Part shown: piece by piece, positions 6,250 to 14,179 of the stretch | How positions within the stretch are numbered: position 1 is the stretch's first letter | How the letters are laid out: each line of letters begins with the position of its first letter | Source of the DNA: a virus | IMG/VR virus record: IMGVR_UViG_3300013104_000064 | Span: 1 to 28,748 of that record | Direction: 5' to 3' (one strand) | Length of the DNA stretch: 28,748 nucleotides | Notes under the pieces: generated by a model | Seen by the model: the letters and a program-made list of their open reading frames with translations, nothing else | What the model was told of the DNA's origin: nothing | Databases searched by the model: none | Made by a program: the position numbers and the translations under genes

Positions 6250-6458
6250 TCGCGCCAATCCTTCCTGTTGGGGTTGTAGTTACATTGTCCCGAGCCCTGG
6301 CGGTGGATGAACCAATACCCATCGCATGTACAGGCCACACGTGAGTTCATCCACGCATCGAGTCGATACTCGCCGCCACACGTGCACATGCGAGACGTCG
6401 GCCACCGCGCCAGGGCTTTACGGGCGTCACACTTGCGACATCTGGTGTGGGTGCTCAC
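6246..6458 (-). CDS. Cys-rich zinc-finger protein (70 aa)
   Basis: The sequence has several Cys clusters: CRKC (residues 7-10), CTC (25-27), CTC (43-45) and a late Cys in GQCNYNP. Together they suggest one or two structural zinc sites. It is coupled to its downstream neighbour by ATGA and follows its upstream neighbour by 2 nt. Small zinc-ribbon proteins of this kind are frequent in phage early regions; a role in binding nucleic acid or a host protein is possible but unproven. Confidence 0.8.
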   Translation of the reverse strand: MSTHTRCRKCDARKALARWPTSRMCTCGGEYRLDAWMNSRVACTCDGYWFIHRQGSGQCNYNPNRKDWRE

Positions 6459-6460
6459 AG

Positions 6461-6673
6461 TTACCGACCCTGACGCAGATCTGCAAGCTTACGCGTCAGG
6501 TCAAGTGACGCCCGTTTGGCAGCGGCTGAGAACGGACGATCATCCTGCCAATTGCTACCGCCGTTACCCATCTCGATATCGGCACTGCGACGGACGTCCC
6601 GCAACGCCTTGAGCGCTTTCATCGTGCGAGCCAGTTCGATAAGCGTTTGATCAATCGTATGGTCCTGGATCAT
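6461..6673 (-). CDS. helical hypothetical protein (70 aa)
   Basis: Starts MIQDHTIDQTLIELARTMKA. It is predicted mostly helical, with a charged coiled-coil-like end (KRASLDLTRKLADLRQGR). An upstream in-frame start (6736) is less likely because the ATG at 6673 overlaps the upstream stop (ATGA). No known family. Confidence 0.75.
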   Translation of the reverse strand: MIQDHTIDQTLIELARTMKALKALRDVRRSADIEMGNGGSNWQDDRPFSAAAKRASLDLTRKLADLRQGR

Positions 6674-6951
6674 GGTCGGGCCTTCCGGGCGGCGAGCATT
6701 GCGTCGGCCATCTCGTACGCTGTTTCGCATAGGCATTTGTTTAACGCGACACCTGAGCCGTACGTCTCGAAGTCTTCCCAGTAGACAGGGGTCAGCGCCG
6801 CCATTGCTTTGATTGCGATGTAATCACGGGCGCTCAAACCCGAATATTGTTCGCTGGCGTCAGGCGGTAACATTCTGTCGCTAACAAAAGACTTTTGATA
6901 ATCACGCGTTTGGTTATGGTATTCAAACGGGAATGCTGGAAAATTTGACAT
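6670..6951 (-). CDS. phage accessory protein of the RDYxAxKAM / ADAML type (93 aa)
   Basis: Carries the pattern YSGLSARDYIAIKAMAAL near the middle and AYEMADAMLAARKA at the C-terminus. The same architecture appears in the product of 7313-7543 in this operon, so the two are paralogues. Proteins with this pattern are common in phages of Gram-negative bacteria but have no known function. Coupled by ATGA to the next gene; the upstream stop is 2 nt away. Confidence 0.8.
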   Translation of the reverse strand: MSNFPAFPFEYHNQTRDYQKSFVSDRMLPPDASEQYSGLSARDYIAIKAMAALTPVYWEDFETYGSGVALNKCLCETAYEMADAMLAARKARP

Positions 6952-6953
6952 AT

Positions 6954-7169
6954 TCAGTTCGCCCCTGTGTATGCGGCATTAAGTAATGACTTGAGTCGAT
7001 GGATTTCACGTTGATGATCAGCTTGCAACGCCTCGACGTCACTCAGTCGCACCAGCGGCTCTTGCTTAACGTCGATCCACCCGTGACCGAATGGCGCCGG
7101 TTGGTGCGCCCACAACAGCGCCACCTGACCCGGATTGCGACACGTGTATACGTATGCCAAGGGTTTCAT
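6954..7169 (-). CDS. small hypothetical protein (71 aa)
   Basis: Begins MKPLAYVYTCRNPGQVALLW and ends in a helical stretch (VEALQADHQREIHRLKSLLN) resembling a short coiled coil. GGGAG precedes the ATG with good spacing. The neighbours are only 2-3 nt away on both sides. No family assigned; function unknown. Confidence 0.75.
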   Translation of the reverse strand: MKPLAYVYTCRNPGQVALLWAHQPAPFGHGWIDVKQEPLVRLSDVEALQADHQREIHRLKSLLNAAYTGAN

Positions 7170-7172
7170 GCG

Positions 7173-7316
7173 TCACACTCCCATCAGTACGAGAACGAAC
7201 CCAACCCACCCGACGAGCGCAACGCCGCGCATCACGTTGAGTCGAGCCTGGAGGATATCCACGGTGGTCTCAGCCGCCCGTGCCCGGTTGTACCAAATCG
7301 CTGCGAGCTGTTTCAT
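7173..7316 (-). CDS. 47-aa membrane peptide
   Basis: The product runs MKQLAAIWYNRARAAETTVD, then a basic stretch and the hydrophobic helix VALVGWVGFVLVLMGV at the C-terminus, giving an N-in tail-anchored topology. The ATG overlaps the upstream stop (ATGA at 7316-7313), and the next gene begins 3 nt after its TGA. Amino-acid composition and perfect gap-filling support it; function unknown. Confidence 0.8.
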   Translation of the reverse strand: MKQLAAIWYNRARAAETTVDILQARLNVMRGVALVGWVGFVLVLMGV

Positions 7317-7543
7317 ACGTCACCGTCCCGGACCATGAGCATTGCGTCGGCCACACCATACGCAGACTTAGCCAATTTCACCGCGCCAGCGTCGTTGCCG
7401 ACACTCACGTTTGGGTCAGAGAGAAAACCTTGCATTGCCTTCGCTGCGAAGTAGTCACGGAGGCTCATACCCGAATATATGTTTGCAAACGATGATTCAA
7501 CAACCAGAGGGAATGCCGACCCACCATTATATTTATCGCTCAT
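7313..7543 (-). CDS. phage accessory protein, RDYFAAKAM / ADAML type (76 aa)
   Basis: Paralogue of the 6670-6951 product: YSGMSLRDYFAAKAMQGFL (about residues 25-43) and AYGVADAMLMVRD at the end. A GTG at 7558 is in frame, but the GGGAG that would serve as Shine-Dalgarno for ATG 7543 overlaps that extension, so ATG 7543 is chosen. It is the first gene of the ten-gene operon ending at 4916, about 35 nt after the predicted transcription start. Confidence 0.8.
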   Translation of the reverse strand: MSDKYNGGSAFPLVVESSFANIYSGMSLRDYFAAKAMQGFLSDPNVSVGNDAGAVKLAKSAYGVADAMLMVRDGDV

Positions 7544-7581
7544 CAGTCCCGCTCCCACGTGTGTTAATTGATGTCATGACC

Positions 7582-7610
7582 AGTATTAGTCATCCTGACG
7601 AGTCCGTCAA
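7582..7610 (-). promoter_or_regulatory. sigma70-type promoter with palindromic operator for the 7543-4916 operon
   Basis: On the minus strand TTGACG (7610-7605), 17 nt, AATACT (7587-7582). The palindrome TGACGAGTCCGTCA (7596-7609) overlaps the -35 box. It has the same spacing and operator placement as the promoter at 4852-4880. Confidence 0.8.
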
Positions 7611-7621
7611 TACCCGAGTAA

Positions 7622-7644
7622 TAAAAAGCCCCAGTGACGGGGCC
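7622..7644 (-). terminator. intrinsic terminator after the primase-helicase gene
   Basis: On the minus strand the stem GCCCC / GGGGC (loop GTCACT) is followed by TTTTTATT. It ends the operon whose last gene stops at 7753. A weaker hairpin (GCCC / GGGC followed by TTCAATTT) lies between them near 7720-7742. The ~105 bp between gene and terminator contain no convincing gene. Confidence 0.85.
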
Positions 7645-7752
7645 ATCAGATCGCGTCTCACCCTACGTACGGTAAATCCACATGCTATCCGTCGGGGTTC
7701 CTGCATGCTGCGACAATCTGGAAATTGAAGCCCAGCGTACCGGGCGACGCCG

Positions 7753-10080
7753 CTATCCTACCACCGCCTGACTCAACGCCGCAATCGCCACGGGGTCACC
7801 CTGCGCCGCCTCGTAATGACGTACCACTTCGGCACCCCCGACCAGATTGGCGTGGATATGACCCTGGCGGATGTACAACCGTGGCTTACCGTTATCCATC
7901 AGGATGTGGTTATTGACCCGACCATCCTTCAACGCCGGGTGCCAGTCGTAGCCGATGGACTTCATCAAGTCGCGACGTTTACGTGGTGCAATGGCACGAC
8001 CCATACGTAAACGTTCGATGAGTGTATCGAGTGCCATGCTCGATACCCAACCGCCCGCGAATCCCTGGCGACCTTCCTCGATGCACTCCATTACTTCTTG
8101 TTCAACTGCGCCTAAGCTCGCCTCGACTGCTTCGGCAGTAGTACTGGTATGGGGTGCGCGCTGGCACTCAGTAGTGGGGTTGAATGCTGCCGGGATTTCA
8201 TAATGATTGAGGTAATGGGCGACCTTTGCATACCCACCATTGCGCAACCACTCATATAGATCCGGGAAGTAGTTACCGCTCATCCCATCACGAATCAAAT
8301 CAGTCGCGTCCTGTTGCGCTGTATAGAACACAGCGAAGCGGCGATCTGACAGGGTTTTCTTGATTGCAGCTTTGTGGTTTGAATTAAACATGAAGTTACA
8401 GACGAGATCATGCATGGTCTGATCTTGCTGCATGGCCCGACGTGCAAGACGTGTGCCAGTTATCATTGGTTTCAAAATTTCAATAATTTCGGTGCGATGA
8501 TCCGGAACATTGATGTCCTCGACTGCAATGAAGAGCTTGTCGAAGAGCCACGCGTTGAACTTTTCCGAGATTTCAGCAGCAGCGGGGAAGTGGGTATAGC
8601 GTTGCCCAATTGCGTACGCCACGCAGCGGGTCAGGAGAGTTTTCCCGTTCCCTTCTGTCCCCTGGAGCAAAACGGTCCACTGAATTTTGTACCCCTTGTG
8701 TTGAAGGATACAGGCCATGTAAGACAAGACAATGGTGCGATCCCGCTCGTTCGGTAGCAGTTTCGCCAGATGGTTGAGGAACGGCGACACGTCACCAGCT
8801 TCGGTATGGATATTTACGGGGACGTATGTATTCACCATGCGAAAACCTTCTTCCTCGATGATCGATCCAGGTGGCGCAGAAGGTCGGAAAATATGCGAGT
8901 CGACTTTGGGAAACGATACGCATTGGTTCTCGGTAGACGCCTCGAAAGCCTTCTTCGTGGTCTTCTCACCCGTGTCATCCAGACTGAAGACGAAACCGCC
9001 CATCAGCGCATTGAATTGTTCCGACTTCAACATCGCACCGTTCGGCATGAACACACGGTGGGCGTCGGCAACATATACACAACCAGCAAAATGCTCGATC
9101 AATTGGCTCGCGGGCAGAAACTGGAATCCGGATCGCATGAACGGAATGTGGGCAACCGACGCCTCTGGCGTAGGCGCAATCTCGATAGGTTTGCCAACGC
9201 TGTACCAAGTTGTCTGACGCGCCACAGCGCCACAAATTGTCCGGTGGATATAAGACTTGTGCTTGTCCCATTTGGGCCTGACCATTGCGCTCATACGCAT
9301 CAGACGTTCGATCCTGTCGTGCTGTCCGCCGCACCAGAAGGCGAGACGCTGCGCCAGGGATGCGTCAGCAGATGAACCATCGTAACCACCGTCATCGGAA
9401 GGCCACGATTCGACCAAGGCATCTATGTTTCGCTCCCACAGGTCCTTGAACGATGCTTTACCGCCGAAAATCGACATCACGCCCTCGCTTGTCAGGGCTT
9501 TCTCAATGAGTCGCGCGTCGTCCTGAATTGGGCAACTGTCAGGATGAGGCACAGTCGTCCAGGTGGTCGGATTGACAGTGATCTCAGCGGGGAAGTATTG
9601 CGCAACGGTCTGGTTAAAAGCGACATCACTCGGGTGCATCATATCGCCGGATGCACCCGTCCCCAGGCAGATGAAACGATCATCGGTATAACATTCAATG
9701 TTGAGCGGGATGTTTTTGCACCCGTGGTCAGGCATGTCACCGACCACCACACCGAATATGTGGAGACCGGTGCCGCTATTGGACGTTTCGGTCATGCAAC
9801 CAGCGAATCGAGTACATAGTTCGATTGCCAGCGGAGACCAAGTTTGGTCAGGTAATAAGCACGCGTCCAAATCAATACAGAAGCGCCCGTCACCGTTCAA
9901 GATCGTAGCAGGGCGATACTCGGTACCTAATAGTGCAGCACGGTCAACCGCGTCAGCGTAGGACATGCGATCAGCAACGTGAAGACTGACAACTTTACCT
10001 GATAGGTCGCATGGCATTTTCTCAGTTTTACCCGGACGGTTCGTCGACGGGGTGGTCTTGCAAACGATAAAGTTATTCAT
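7753..10080 (-). CDS. primase-polymerase / SF3 helicase (NrS-1 polymerase-like, VapE/D5-type)
   Basis: A 775-aa replication protein. The N-terminal archaeo-eukaryotic primase-type domain has IDLD (D70, D72), SNSGTGLHIFG (100-110) and IECYTDDRFICLTG-like IECY...RFICLG (128-140). A central helical region, about 213-287 (DLWERN, then LAFWCGGQ and ERLMRMS), matches the helix-bundle seen in NrS-1-type enzymes. The C-terminal superfamily 3 helicase has Walker A GTEGNGKT (474-481), Walker B KLFIAVED (515-522) and a sensor NFMFNSNHK (562-570). It should prime and unwind at the phage fork. An in-frame start at 10128 exists, but ATG 10080 overlaps the upstream stop (ATGA). Family membership is confident; polymerase activity is not established. 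Confidence 0.92.
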   Translation of the reverse strand: MNNFIVCKTTPSTNRPGKTEKMPCDLSGKVVSLHVADRMSYADAVDRAALLGTEYRPATILNGDGRFCIDLDACLLPDQTWSPLAIELCTRFAGCMTETSNSGTGLHIFGVVVGDMPDHGCKNIPLNIECYTDDRFICLGTGASGDMMHPSDVAFNQTVAQYFPAEITVNPTTWTTVPHPDSCPIQDDARLIEKALTSEGVMSIFGGKASFKDLWERNIDALVESWPSDDGGYDGSSADASLAQRLAFWCGGQHDRIERLMRMSAMVRPKWDKHKSYIHRTICGAVARQTTWYSVGKPIEIAPTPEASVAHIPFMRSGFQFLPASQLIEHFAGCVYVADAHRVFMPNGAMLKSEQFNALMGGFVFSLDDTGEKTTKKAFEASTENQCVSFPKVDSHIFRPSAPPGSIIEEEGFRMVNTYVPVNIHTEAGDVSPFLNHLAKLLPNERDRTIVLSYMACILQHKGYKIQWTVLLQGTEGNGKTLLTRCVAYAIGQRYTHFPAAAEISEKFNAWLFDKLFIAVEDINVPDHRTEIIEILKPMITGTRLARRAMQQDQTMHDLVCNFMFNSNHKAAIKKTLSDRRFAVFYTAQQDATDLIRDGMSGNYFPDLYEWLRNGGYAKVAHYLNHYEIPAAFNPTTECQRAPHTSTTAEAVEASLGAVEQEVMECIEEGRQGFAGGWVSSMALDTLIERLRMGRAIAPRKRRDLMKSIGYDWHPALKDGRVNNHILMDNGKPRLYIRQGHIHANLVGGAEVVRHYEAAQGDPVAIAALSQAVVG

Positions 10081-10991
10081 TTTAGGAGTTCCAGCCAAGT
10101 AGTGATGTCCGGAGACATCTGACGCCATTCGGTCGCACCGTCGAATCCTGTCAGCCCTACTGATGGGAACTGGTTATGGAAAAGACGTTCGAGCATGCGA
10201 GGCACCGCGCCATCTTCACAATGGATTTCGCGATGAACTGAGAATTTGAAGGGTGTTACGCGGGCGAGTTTTTGACGACGTTTAACATGTCGATTACTGA
10301 TACCAATCTTGACCATCGTCTCGCATTCTGACAGTAGCGCGTAGAGTGTCCCAGGGCGACCGGTGTCGTACCCAGTCCACGAGCAGGCGGCACAACGAGT
10401 ACCTTTGTCGATGAAATTACCAATGTTTGCGGACCAGTCACCATGTAACGAGCAATTCACGATCACCTTGCTACGTTGGTCTTGATAATGTGTTTCCCAT
10501 CTGACAAAAGAGTAATGGGTGTCGATACAGAGGTCTTGCACCTGAGCTTCGCGTTCAACCTGTGAATATTTATAATGACCACCGCAGCCGTCACATCCTG
10601 TACCGCGTAGGAAATTTGACACGGATACTTCCCACGACCCATGAGTCGCGCAACTCACAACGAGTCGGGTGTTTTTGTTCTTGTACTCACTACACCATTT
10701 CACGAATGTCAGATTTTTTTCGGTGGTGAGTACCTGGATACGGTCCTCAACCTCTTTAATGTTTTTTCGACGATTGGTCGAATACGCCTCATTGCGACAG
10801 CCGATGCAACGTGAACCTTTTATTAGATTGTTGAACAGTGCGGACCAATCACCGTGTGCGGCACACCGCATTACAGCTTTTGTCGAACTATTTTTATACT
10901 CACCGACCCAACCCACAAATTCGTAACCGTCAGCTAAAGCGAGGGCAGACAACTGCGCCTCCCGATCTGACTTCGAGATTTTTCTAGGCAT
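10077..10991 (-). CDS. triple zinc-finger / GIY-YIG (T5orf172-like) nuclease, putative homing endonuclease
   Basis: Three tandem repeats (about residues 24-65, 95-136, 161-203) each have an FV.W pattern, C-x3-HG-x-W, an aromatic/Asn-rich turn and a final C-x2-C, so each probably binds one zinc. The C-terminal ~90 residues fit the GIY-YIG/T5orf172 fold: TLYALL (215-220), VKIGIS (227-232), basic HVKRRQKL, and LERLFHNQF with E268 and N273. This arrangement fits free-standing homing or site-specific DNA nucleases. It has GGGGAG about 9 nt before its ATG and couples by ATGA to the primase gene. Its base composition looks more AT-rich than its neighbours, consistent with acquisition. Confidence 0.8.
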   Translation of the reverse strand: MPRKISKSDREAQLSALALADGYEFVGWVGEYKNSSTKAVMRCAAHGDWSALFNNLIKGSRCIGCRNEAYSTNRRKNIKEVEDRIQVLTTEKNLTFVKWCSEYKNKNTRLVVSCATHGSWEVSVSNFLRGTGCDGCGGHYKYSQVEREAQVQDLCIDTHYSFVRWETHYQDQRSKVIVNCSLHGDWSANIGNFIDKGTRCAACSWTGYDTGRPGTLYALLSECETMVKIGISNRHVKRRQKLARVTPFKFSVHREIHCEDGAVPRMLERLFHNQFPSVGLTGFDGATEWRQMSPDITTWLELLK

Positions 10992-11021
10992 ACGCGATAG
11001 CTCCCCGCTAAGCGTGACGTA

Positions 11022-11306
11022 CTACAGAAGTGTTTGCAGCGCTCGAACTCGCAACGGCTTAGGCGCCTTCATGACTGTCTGGTCACCCTCGGCCATCCCC
11101 GCCGCCAGGATGTCGAGCTGTTCACTGTCGATGGCGCGACGCATGATGGCAGCCTTGAGGTTTTCCATCGTTGCGTAGTGGAGGTTCACAGTACCACCCG
11201 CCACACCCGCACGCTCTGCAATTGCGTCTCTACGAATACCGCGATACCCGCACTCGACAGCCAGGGTGAACGCTGCGTCGAGGATTTTGTCTTTCAAATG
11301 ACTCAT
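11022..11306 (-). CDS. TetR-type N-terminal HTH protein (94 aa)
   Basis: Residues 1-55 match the TetR N-terminal DNA-binding domain: KDKILDAAFTLAVECGYRGI, then DAIAERAGVAGGTVNLHYAT and ENLKAAIMRRAI. The usual ligand-binding domain (100+ residues) is missing; only a ~35-residue tail follows. A stand-alone HTH like this may be a compact phage regulator. Its own promoter region carries a near-match to the recurring palindrome, so autoregulation is possible but untested. It lies upstream of the zinc-finger/GIY-YIG gene. Confidence 0.75.
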   Translation of the reverse strand: MSHLKDKILDAAFTLAVECGYRGIRRDAIAERAGVAGGTVNLHYATMENLKAAIMRRAIDSEQLDILAAGMAEGDQTVMKAPKPLRVRALQTLL

Positions 11307-11323
11307 ATGTGTGTCCCACTCTT

Positions 11324-11371
11324 AATATATTGGCAATGGCGCCAGTGTGTCACCCGCTGACCGGCGCGTCA
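11324..11371 (-). promoter_or_regulatory. candidate promoter and degenerate operator upstream of the HTH gene
   Basis: On the minus strand GTGACA (11353-11348), 18 nt, TATATT (11329-11324) make a plausible sigma70 promoter. Just upstream is TTGACGCGCCGGTCA (11372-11358), matching TGACG-N4-CGTCA except for one base of the second arm. It overlaps the stop codon of the VRR-NUC gene. It would serve genes 11306 to 7753. Confidence 0.55.
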
Positions 11372-11854
11372 ATCGAATGACCCCGGTCCGGTTACAAATT
11401 TAAAATCGCCGCCGAGCATCGTTACGATCTGCCCGAACCGAAGCTGTGCCACTTCTCGTTCCGTCCCCGAGTAAACCCACCCCTCGGGCTTGCACTCACG
11501 GGCGGCGAATTGCGCAATGGTAGTGCCGACCATCTCAGGCGTAATGAGGCGCGGCAGTGGTCCGATGAGGTCGCTCGACTTGACCTTCTTGTTCATCGCC
11601 GCCGAATCGTTACACAGTCCCCAGCGCGTACCGGGCGACGGGGGATGTTTCGCGTCGTAAGCCCCGTTGTTGTTCCGCCACCCACGCCCGCCGAGTTCCG
11701 ACCATTCTTGACGTACGGCATTCTGTACCGCCGCCTCGGACTTCGGTTTGACCGATGTGGACTCGTGCGACTCACCGAGCCCCCACATGTCGTACAGCTC
11801 GGCGAGCGCTGCGTGACTCACGTTATGTTTCACTGCCCAGGCGACCAGACTCAC
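11369..11854 (-). CDS. VRR-NUC family nuclease (161 aa)
   Basis: The VRR-NUC (virus-type replication-repair nuclease) fold of the PD-(D/E)xK superfamily is recognised by EAAVQNAVRQEW (40-51), WRNNNGAYD (59-67), SSDLIG with D95, the core ECK motif (E120-K122) and a downstream Gln (Q137). It probably resolves branched DNA or processes replication ends. The ~30-residue N-terminal extension (AWAVKHNVSHAALAELYDMW) is an extra helical segment. It starts in an ATGA overlap and is last of the minus operon from 14642. No terminator follows before the next promoter. Confidence 0.88.
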   Translation of the reverse strand: MSLVAWAVKHNVSHAALAELYDMWGLGESHESTSVKPKSEAAVQNAVRQEWSELGGRGWRNNNGAYDAKHPPSPGTRWGLCNDSAAMNKKVKSSDLIGPLPRLITPEMVGTTIAQFAARECKPEGWVYSGTEREVAQLRFGQIVTMLGGDFKFVTGPGSFD

Positions 11855-12168
11855 TGCGGTAACTCCCCGGTGTCGGCGAAGTGTTGTAGCACCGGTAAAA
11901 GTTCAGCAACCTGTTCGCGAGTCAGATGCATCCGCGTAGACATCGACACTTCGTTCGGGACCGGATACGGAACCCATCCGCATGTTTCCGATGTGACTAC
12001 GCTGTGTGCTGCGGCTTGGCTCGCCATAATCATGGGGTTTGCGTCTGCAACCCCGAACCAGATCGCGTCCTCAGTCGCGAGGCTACTTTTCTGAATGTTG
12101 CACAATGCGTCGTATCGATCCGTGAACTCGATAAGCGCAAACCCGCGCTGCGTCAGTGACTGCTTCAT
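11851..12168 (-). CDS. conserved phage hypothetical protein (105 aa)
   Basis: The C-terminus MHLTREQVAELLPVLQHFAD and a preceding GWVPYPVPNEV are characteristic of a small protein frequently found beside phage replication genes. No catalytic motif or metal site is visible. Coupled by ATGA at both ends between the helicase and the VRR-NUC nuclease, so it probably acts in replication or its control. Function unknown. Confidence 0.8.
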   Translation of the reverse strand: MKQSLTQRGFALIEFTDRYDALCNIQKSSLATEDAIWFGVADANPMIMASQAAAHSVVTSETCGWVPYPVPNEVSMSTRMHLTREQVAELLPVLQHFADTGELPQ

Positions 12169-13823
12169 CGTCTAATACTCCCGTTGATTCGCTCGGTTAA
12201 TTCCTGCATTTCACTCGCCTTAAGCGTCTGGGCCGACCAAAGGTCTACGGAAAACATCCCAAAAAACTTGCGCATGATCTCCCGGTCACTCAACCCAGCA
12301 GCTCGTTCGTAACCCGCCCACACCGCCTCAGCCTCGCGCAACTGTGCCACGACCTCCTGAGTCGCCACGAGACGTTTCACGTTGCCCATTACGCCCAGTT
12401 GTGGACACCCTTGCGCGACCAACTGGTTACGGTAATCCTCGGGTGCCATATCCACACGGGCAATCGCTGCGCGCATCGTCGCGAGCGTAGCCGCGTCCAG
12501 TTCGTACAGATCGCCGTCGACTTGCTCGGGTCCGGTGCGCTCGGCAGGTGCTGGAATAGGTTCACCACACCCAGGGCATGCATCGAGGTAACGTTCGAAT
12601 ACGAACGTACACGCGAGACATACCCGAATCGTCGACACCTCACTCGACGAGCTGCGACGTTCCCGACGTTCAAGCGACCACTCACGCGGGGCATCCGGCA
12701 GCCCGTGACGCAGAACGTTGTTCACCGCGTCGATGATGATCGCGTGTGTCTTACCTTCCATCAGGCGCAGCGCACGGCCAAACATCTGAACGTATAACCC
12801 GTAACTCTGTGTCGGGCGGGCGAATAGCACCACCTCGACGGCGGGGATATCCACCCCTTCGCCGATCAGGGAATCGTTAACGATCATCAGGATTTTGCCC
12901 GACTTGAGATCGCGGATCGATTGCACCCGTTCCTCATCACTGTTGCGTCCCGATAGCGCCATCGCTGGAACACCCCGACCCCGGAACTGCTCGGCAACTT
13001 CCTCAGCGGTATCGATACCCACGGTAAACGTGATCCCACGCTTGCCCGGGCAAATCTTCAGGTAGTGATCAACGATATCGCCGACGATGTGTGAACGGTG
13101 AATCTCTTCTTTGAGTTCTTTATCCTGGAAATCCCCTGTGGTTTTACTGACCTTCACACGGGTCAAGTCGAGATCGGTTTTCGGACAATAGATTTTGTAC
13201 TTACTGAGGAACCCAGCCTCGATGAGATCACCCATCTGTGGGCCGAGAACAATCGTGTCGGCGTAACCATCGTTCGTGCGCCCCAACCCCTTACCGTCGG
13301 CACGTAGTAGGGTGGCAGTTGGACCAAGACCATACGCCCCAGCCTCGTCAAGTGGCGTGAGGATGTTCCCCCACGTCTTCGACTGCTTCGTGGCGTGGTG
13401 AAACTCATCCTGAATCACGGTCAGCCGGTCACCATATGCGACGAACCGGGCAATATCGGCGGGGCGCATCGACTGCACCGACCCGACAAACACCTTCGCG
13501 GTGCCGGGATCATAGAATGATTTCCCGTAGTTCTCCATGTGCAGGCGATTGGCAAACCGCACGGTGTTCTTCGCGGCGATGATCCCGTGACGTATTTCAT
13601 ACCGCGCCAAGGTGTCACTGAGTTGCGTGATCAGCTCTTGACGGTGCGCCAGGATCACCACGTACTGACCTCGCGCAACCTCACGGCGGGCAACTTCGCA
13701 CAGTGTGACCGACTTCCCGGACCCCGTGGGCATCACCAACGCCACGAAGCGGTTACCACCGCGCCACTCGATATAGATGTTGTCGATTGCTTCAAGTTGG
13801 TATGGACGTAAGGCGACGGTCAT
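12165..13823 (-). CDS. superfamily 2 DEAD/DEAH-type helicase with zinc-ribbon insert (552 aa)
   Basis: ATP-dependent DNA helicase. Motif I is MPTGSGKS (31-38), motif II DEFH (139-142), motif III GPTATLLRADGKGLG (167-181) and motif VI QMFGRALR (346-353). After the second RecA domain is a zinc ribbon CLAC...CPGC (C402, C405, C416, C419), then a helical C-terminus. The RecG/UvsW-like branch-migrating or origin-melting helicases of phages are the closest functional comparison. It sits in an unbroken ATGA chain with its neighbours. Confidence 0.92.
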   Translation of the reverse strand: MTVALRPYQLEAIDNIYIEWRGGNRFVALVMPTGSGKSVTLCEVARREVARGQYVVILAHRQELITQLSDTLARYEIRHGIIAAKNTVRFANRLHMENYGKSFYDPGTAKVFVGSVQSMRPADIARFVAYGDRLTVIQDEFHHATKQSKTWGNILTPLDEAGAYGLGPTATLLRADGKGLGRTNDGYADTIVLGPQMGDLIEAGFLSKYKIYCPKTDLDLTRVKVSKTTGDFQDKELKEEIHRSHIVGDIVDHYLKICPGKRGITFTVGIDTAEEVAEQFRGRGVPAMALSGRNSDEERVQSIRDLKSGKILMIVNDSLIGEGVDIPAVEVVLFARPTQSYGLYVQMFGRALRLMEGKTHAIIIDAVNNVLRHGLPDAPREWSLERRERRSSSSEVSTIRVCLACTFVFERYLDACPGCGEPIPAPAERTGPEQVDGDLYELDAATLATMRAAIARVDMAPEDYRNQLVAQGCPQLGVMGNVKRLVATQEVVAQLREAEAVWAGYERAAGLSDREIMRKFFGMFSVDLWSAQTLKASEMQELTERINGSIRR

Positions 13824-14179
13824 GCGGACCCCCGAAGCAATTCGGCAGCGCGACGACGTTCAGCCATGCCGAGTAGGTGCCGCAATGGTTCAGGGTCACG
13901 GAAGCGGGACTCGCTCGCGTACTCAGCGAGTTCGGACTGTAATCCGCAAAACTCGATACCTTCGTCTGGAGACAACCCGAACGGACCGGTCCGCAATGTG
14001 AGATCGAGCCAGTTGAACGCTAATCGGCAATCGGCGCACTGTTTATAACTGTAACCCTGACCGTCCTGAGCACCAGCGATCCGCATGTAGCGCGTGCCGA
14101 TACCGATGACGCCGTAGCACTCACAACATTTATGTTCTTTGCGAGCGGTGACACCCGACGCTGTGCAGAAATCGCTCAT
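13820..14179 (-). CDS. zinc-binding hypothetical protein (119 aa)
   Basis: The N-terminal half has two Cys pairs: CCEC (about residues 18-21) and CADC (48-51). In the usual phage type the spacing forms a zinc ribbon. The C-terminal half is helical and charged (LAEYASESRFRDPEPLRHLL, then MAERRRAAELL). It is placed directly before the helicase with an ATGA overlap. Function unknown; a small nucleic-acid-binding accessory protein is a reasonable guess. Confidence 0.8.
   Translation of the reverse strand: MSDFCTASGVTARKEHKCCECYGVIGIGTRYMRIAGAQDGQGYSYKQCADCRLAFNWLDLTLRTGPFGLSPDEGIEFCGLQSELAEYASESRFRDPEPLRHLLGMAERRRAAELLRGSA

Noticed and set aside
7544-7558. GTG start extending the 7313 gene by five codons
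   Set aside because: The extension is the GGGAG Shine-Dalgarno region of ATG 7543.
7619-7744. Minus-strand 39-codon frame running through the terminator after the primase gene
   Set aside because: It reads through the hairpin, T-run and the next promoter and has no RBS; not a gene.
8732-9375. Plus-strand open frames of 161 and 201 codons opposite the primase-helicase
   Set aside because: Antisense to conserved helicase and primase domains, no RBS, atypical composition.
10081-10128. N-terminal extension of the primase-helicase
   Set aside because: It overlaps the upstream gene out of frame; ATG 10080 sits in an ATGA overlap.
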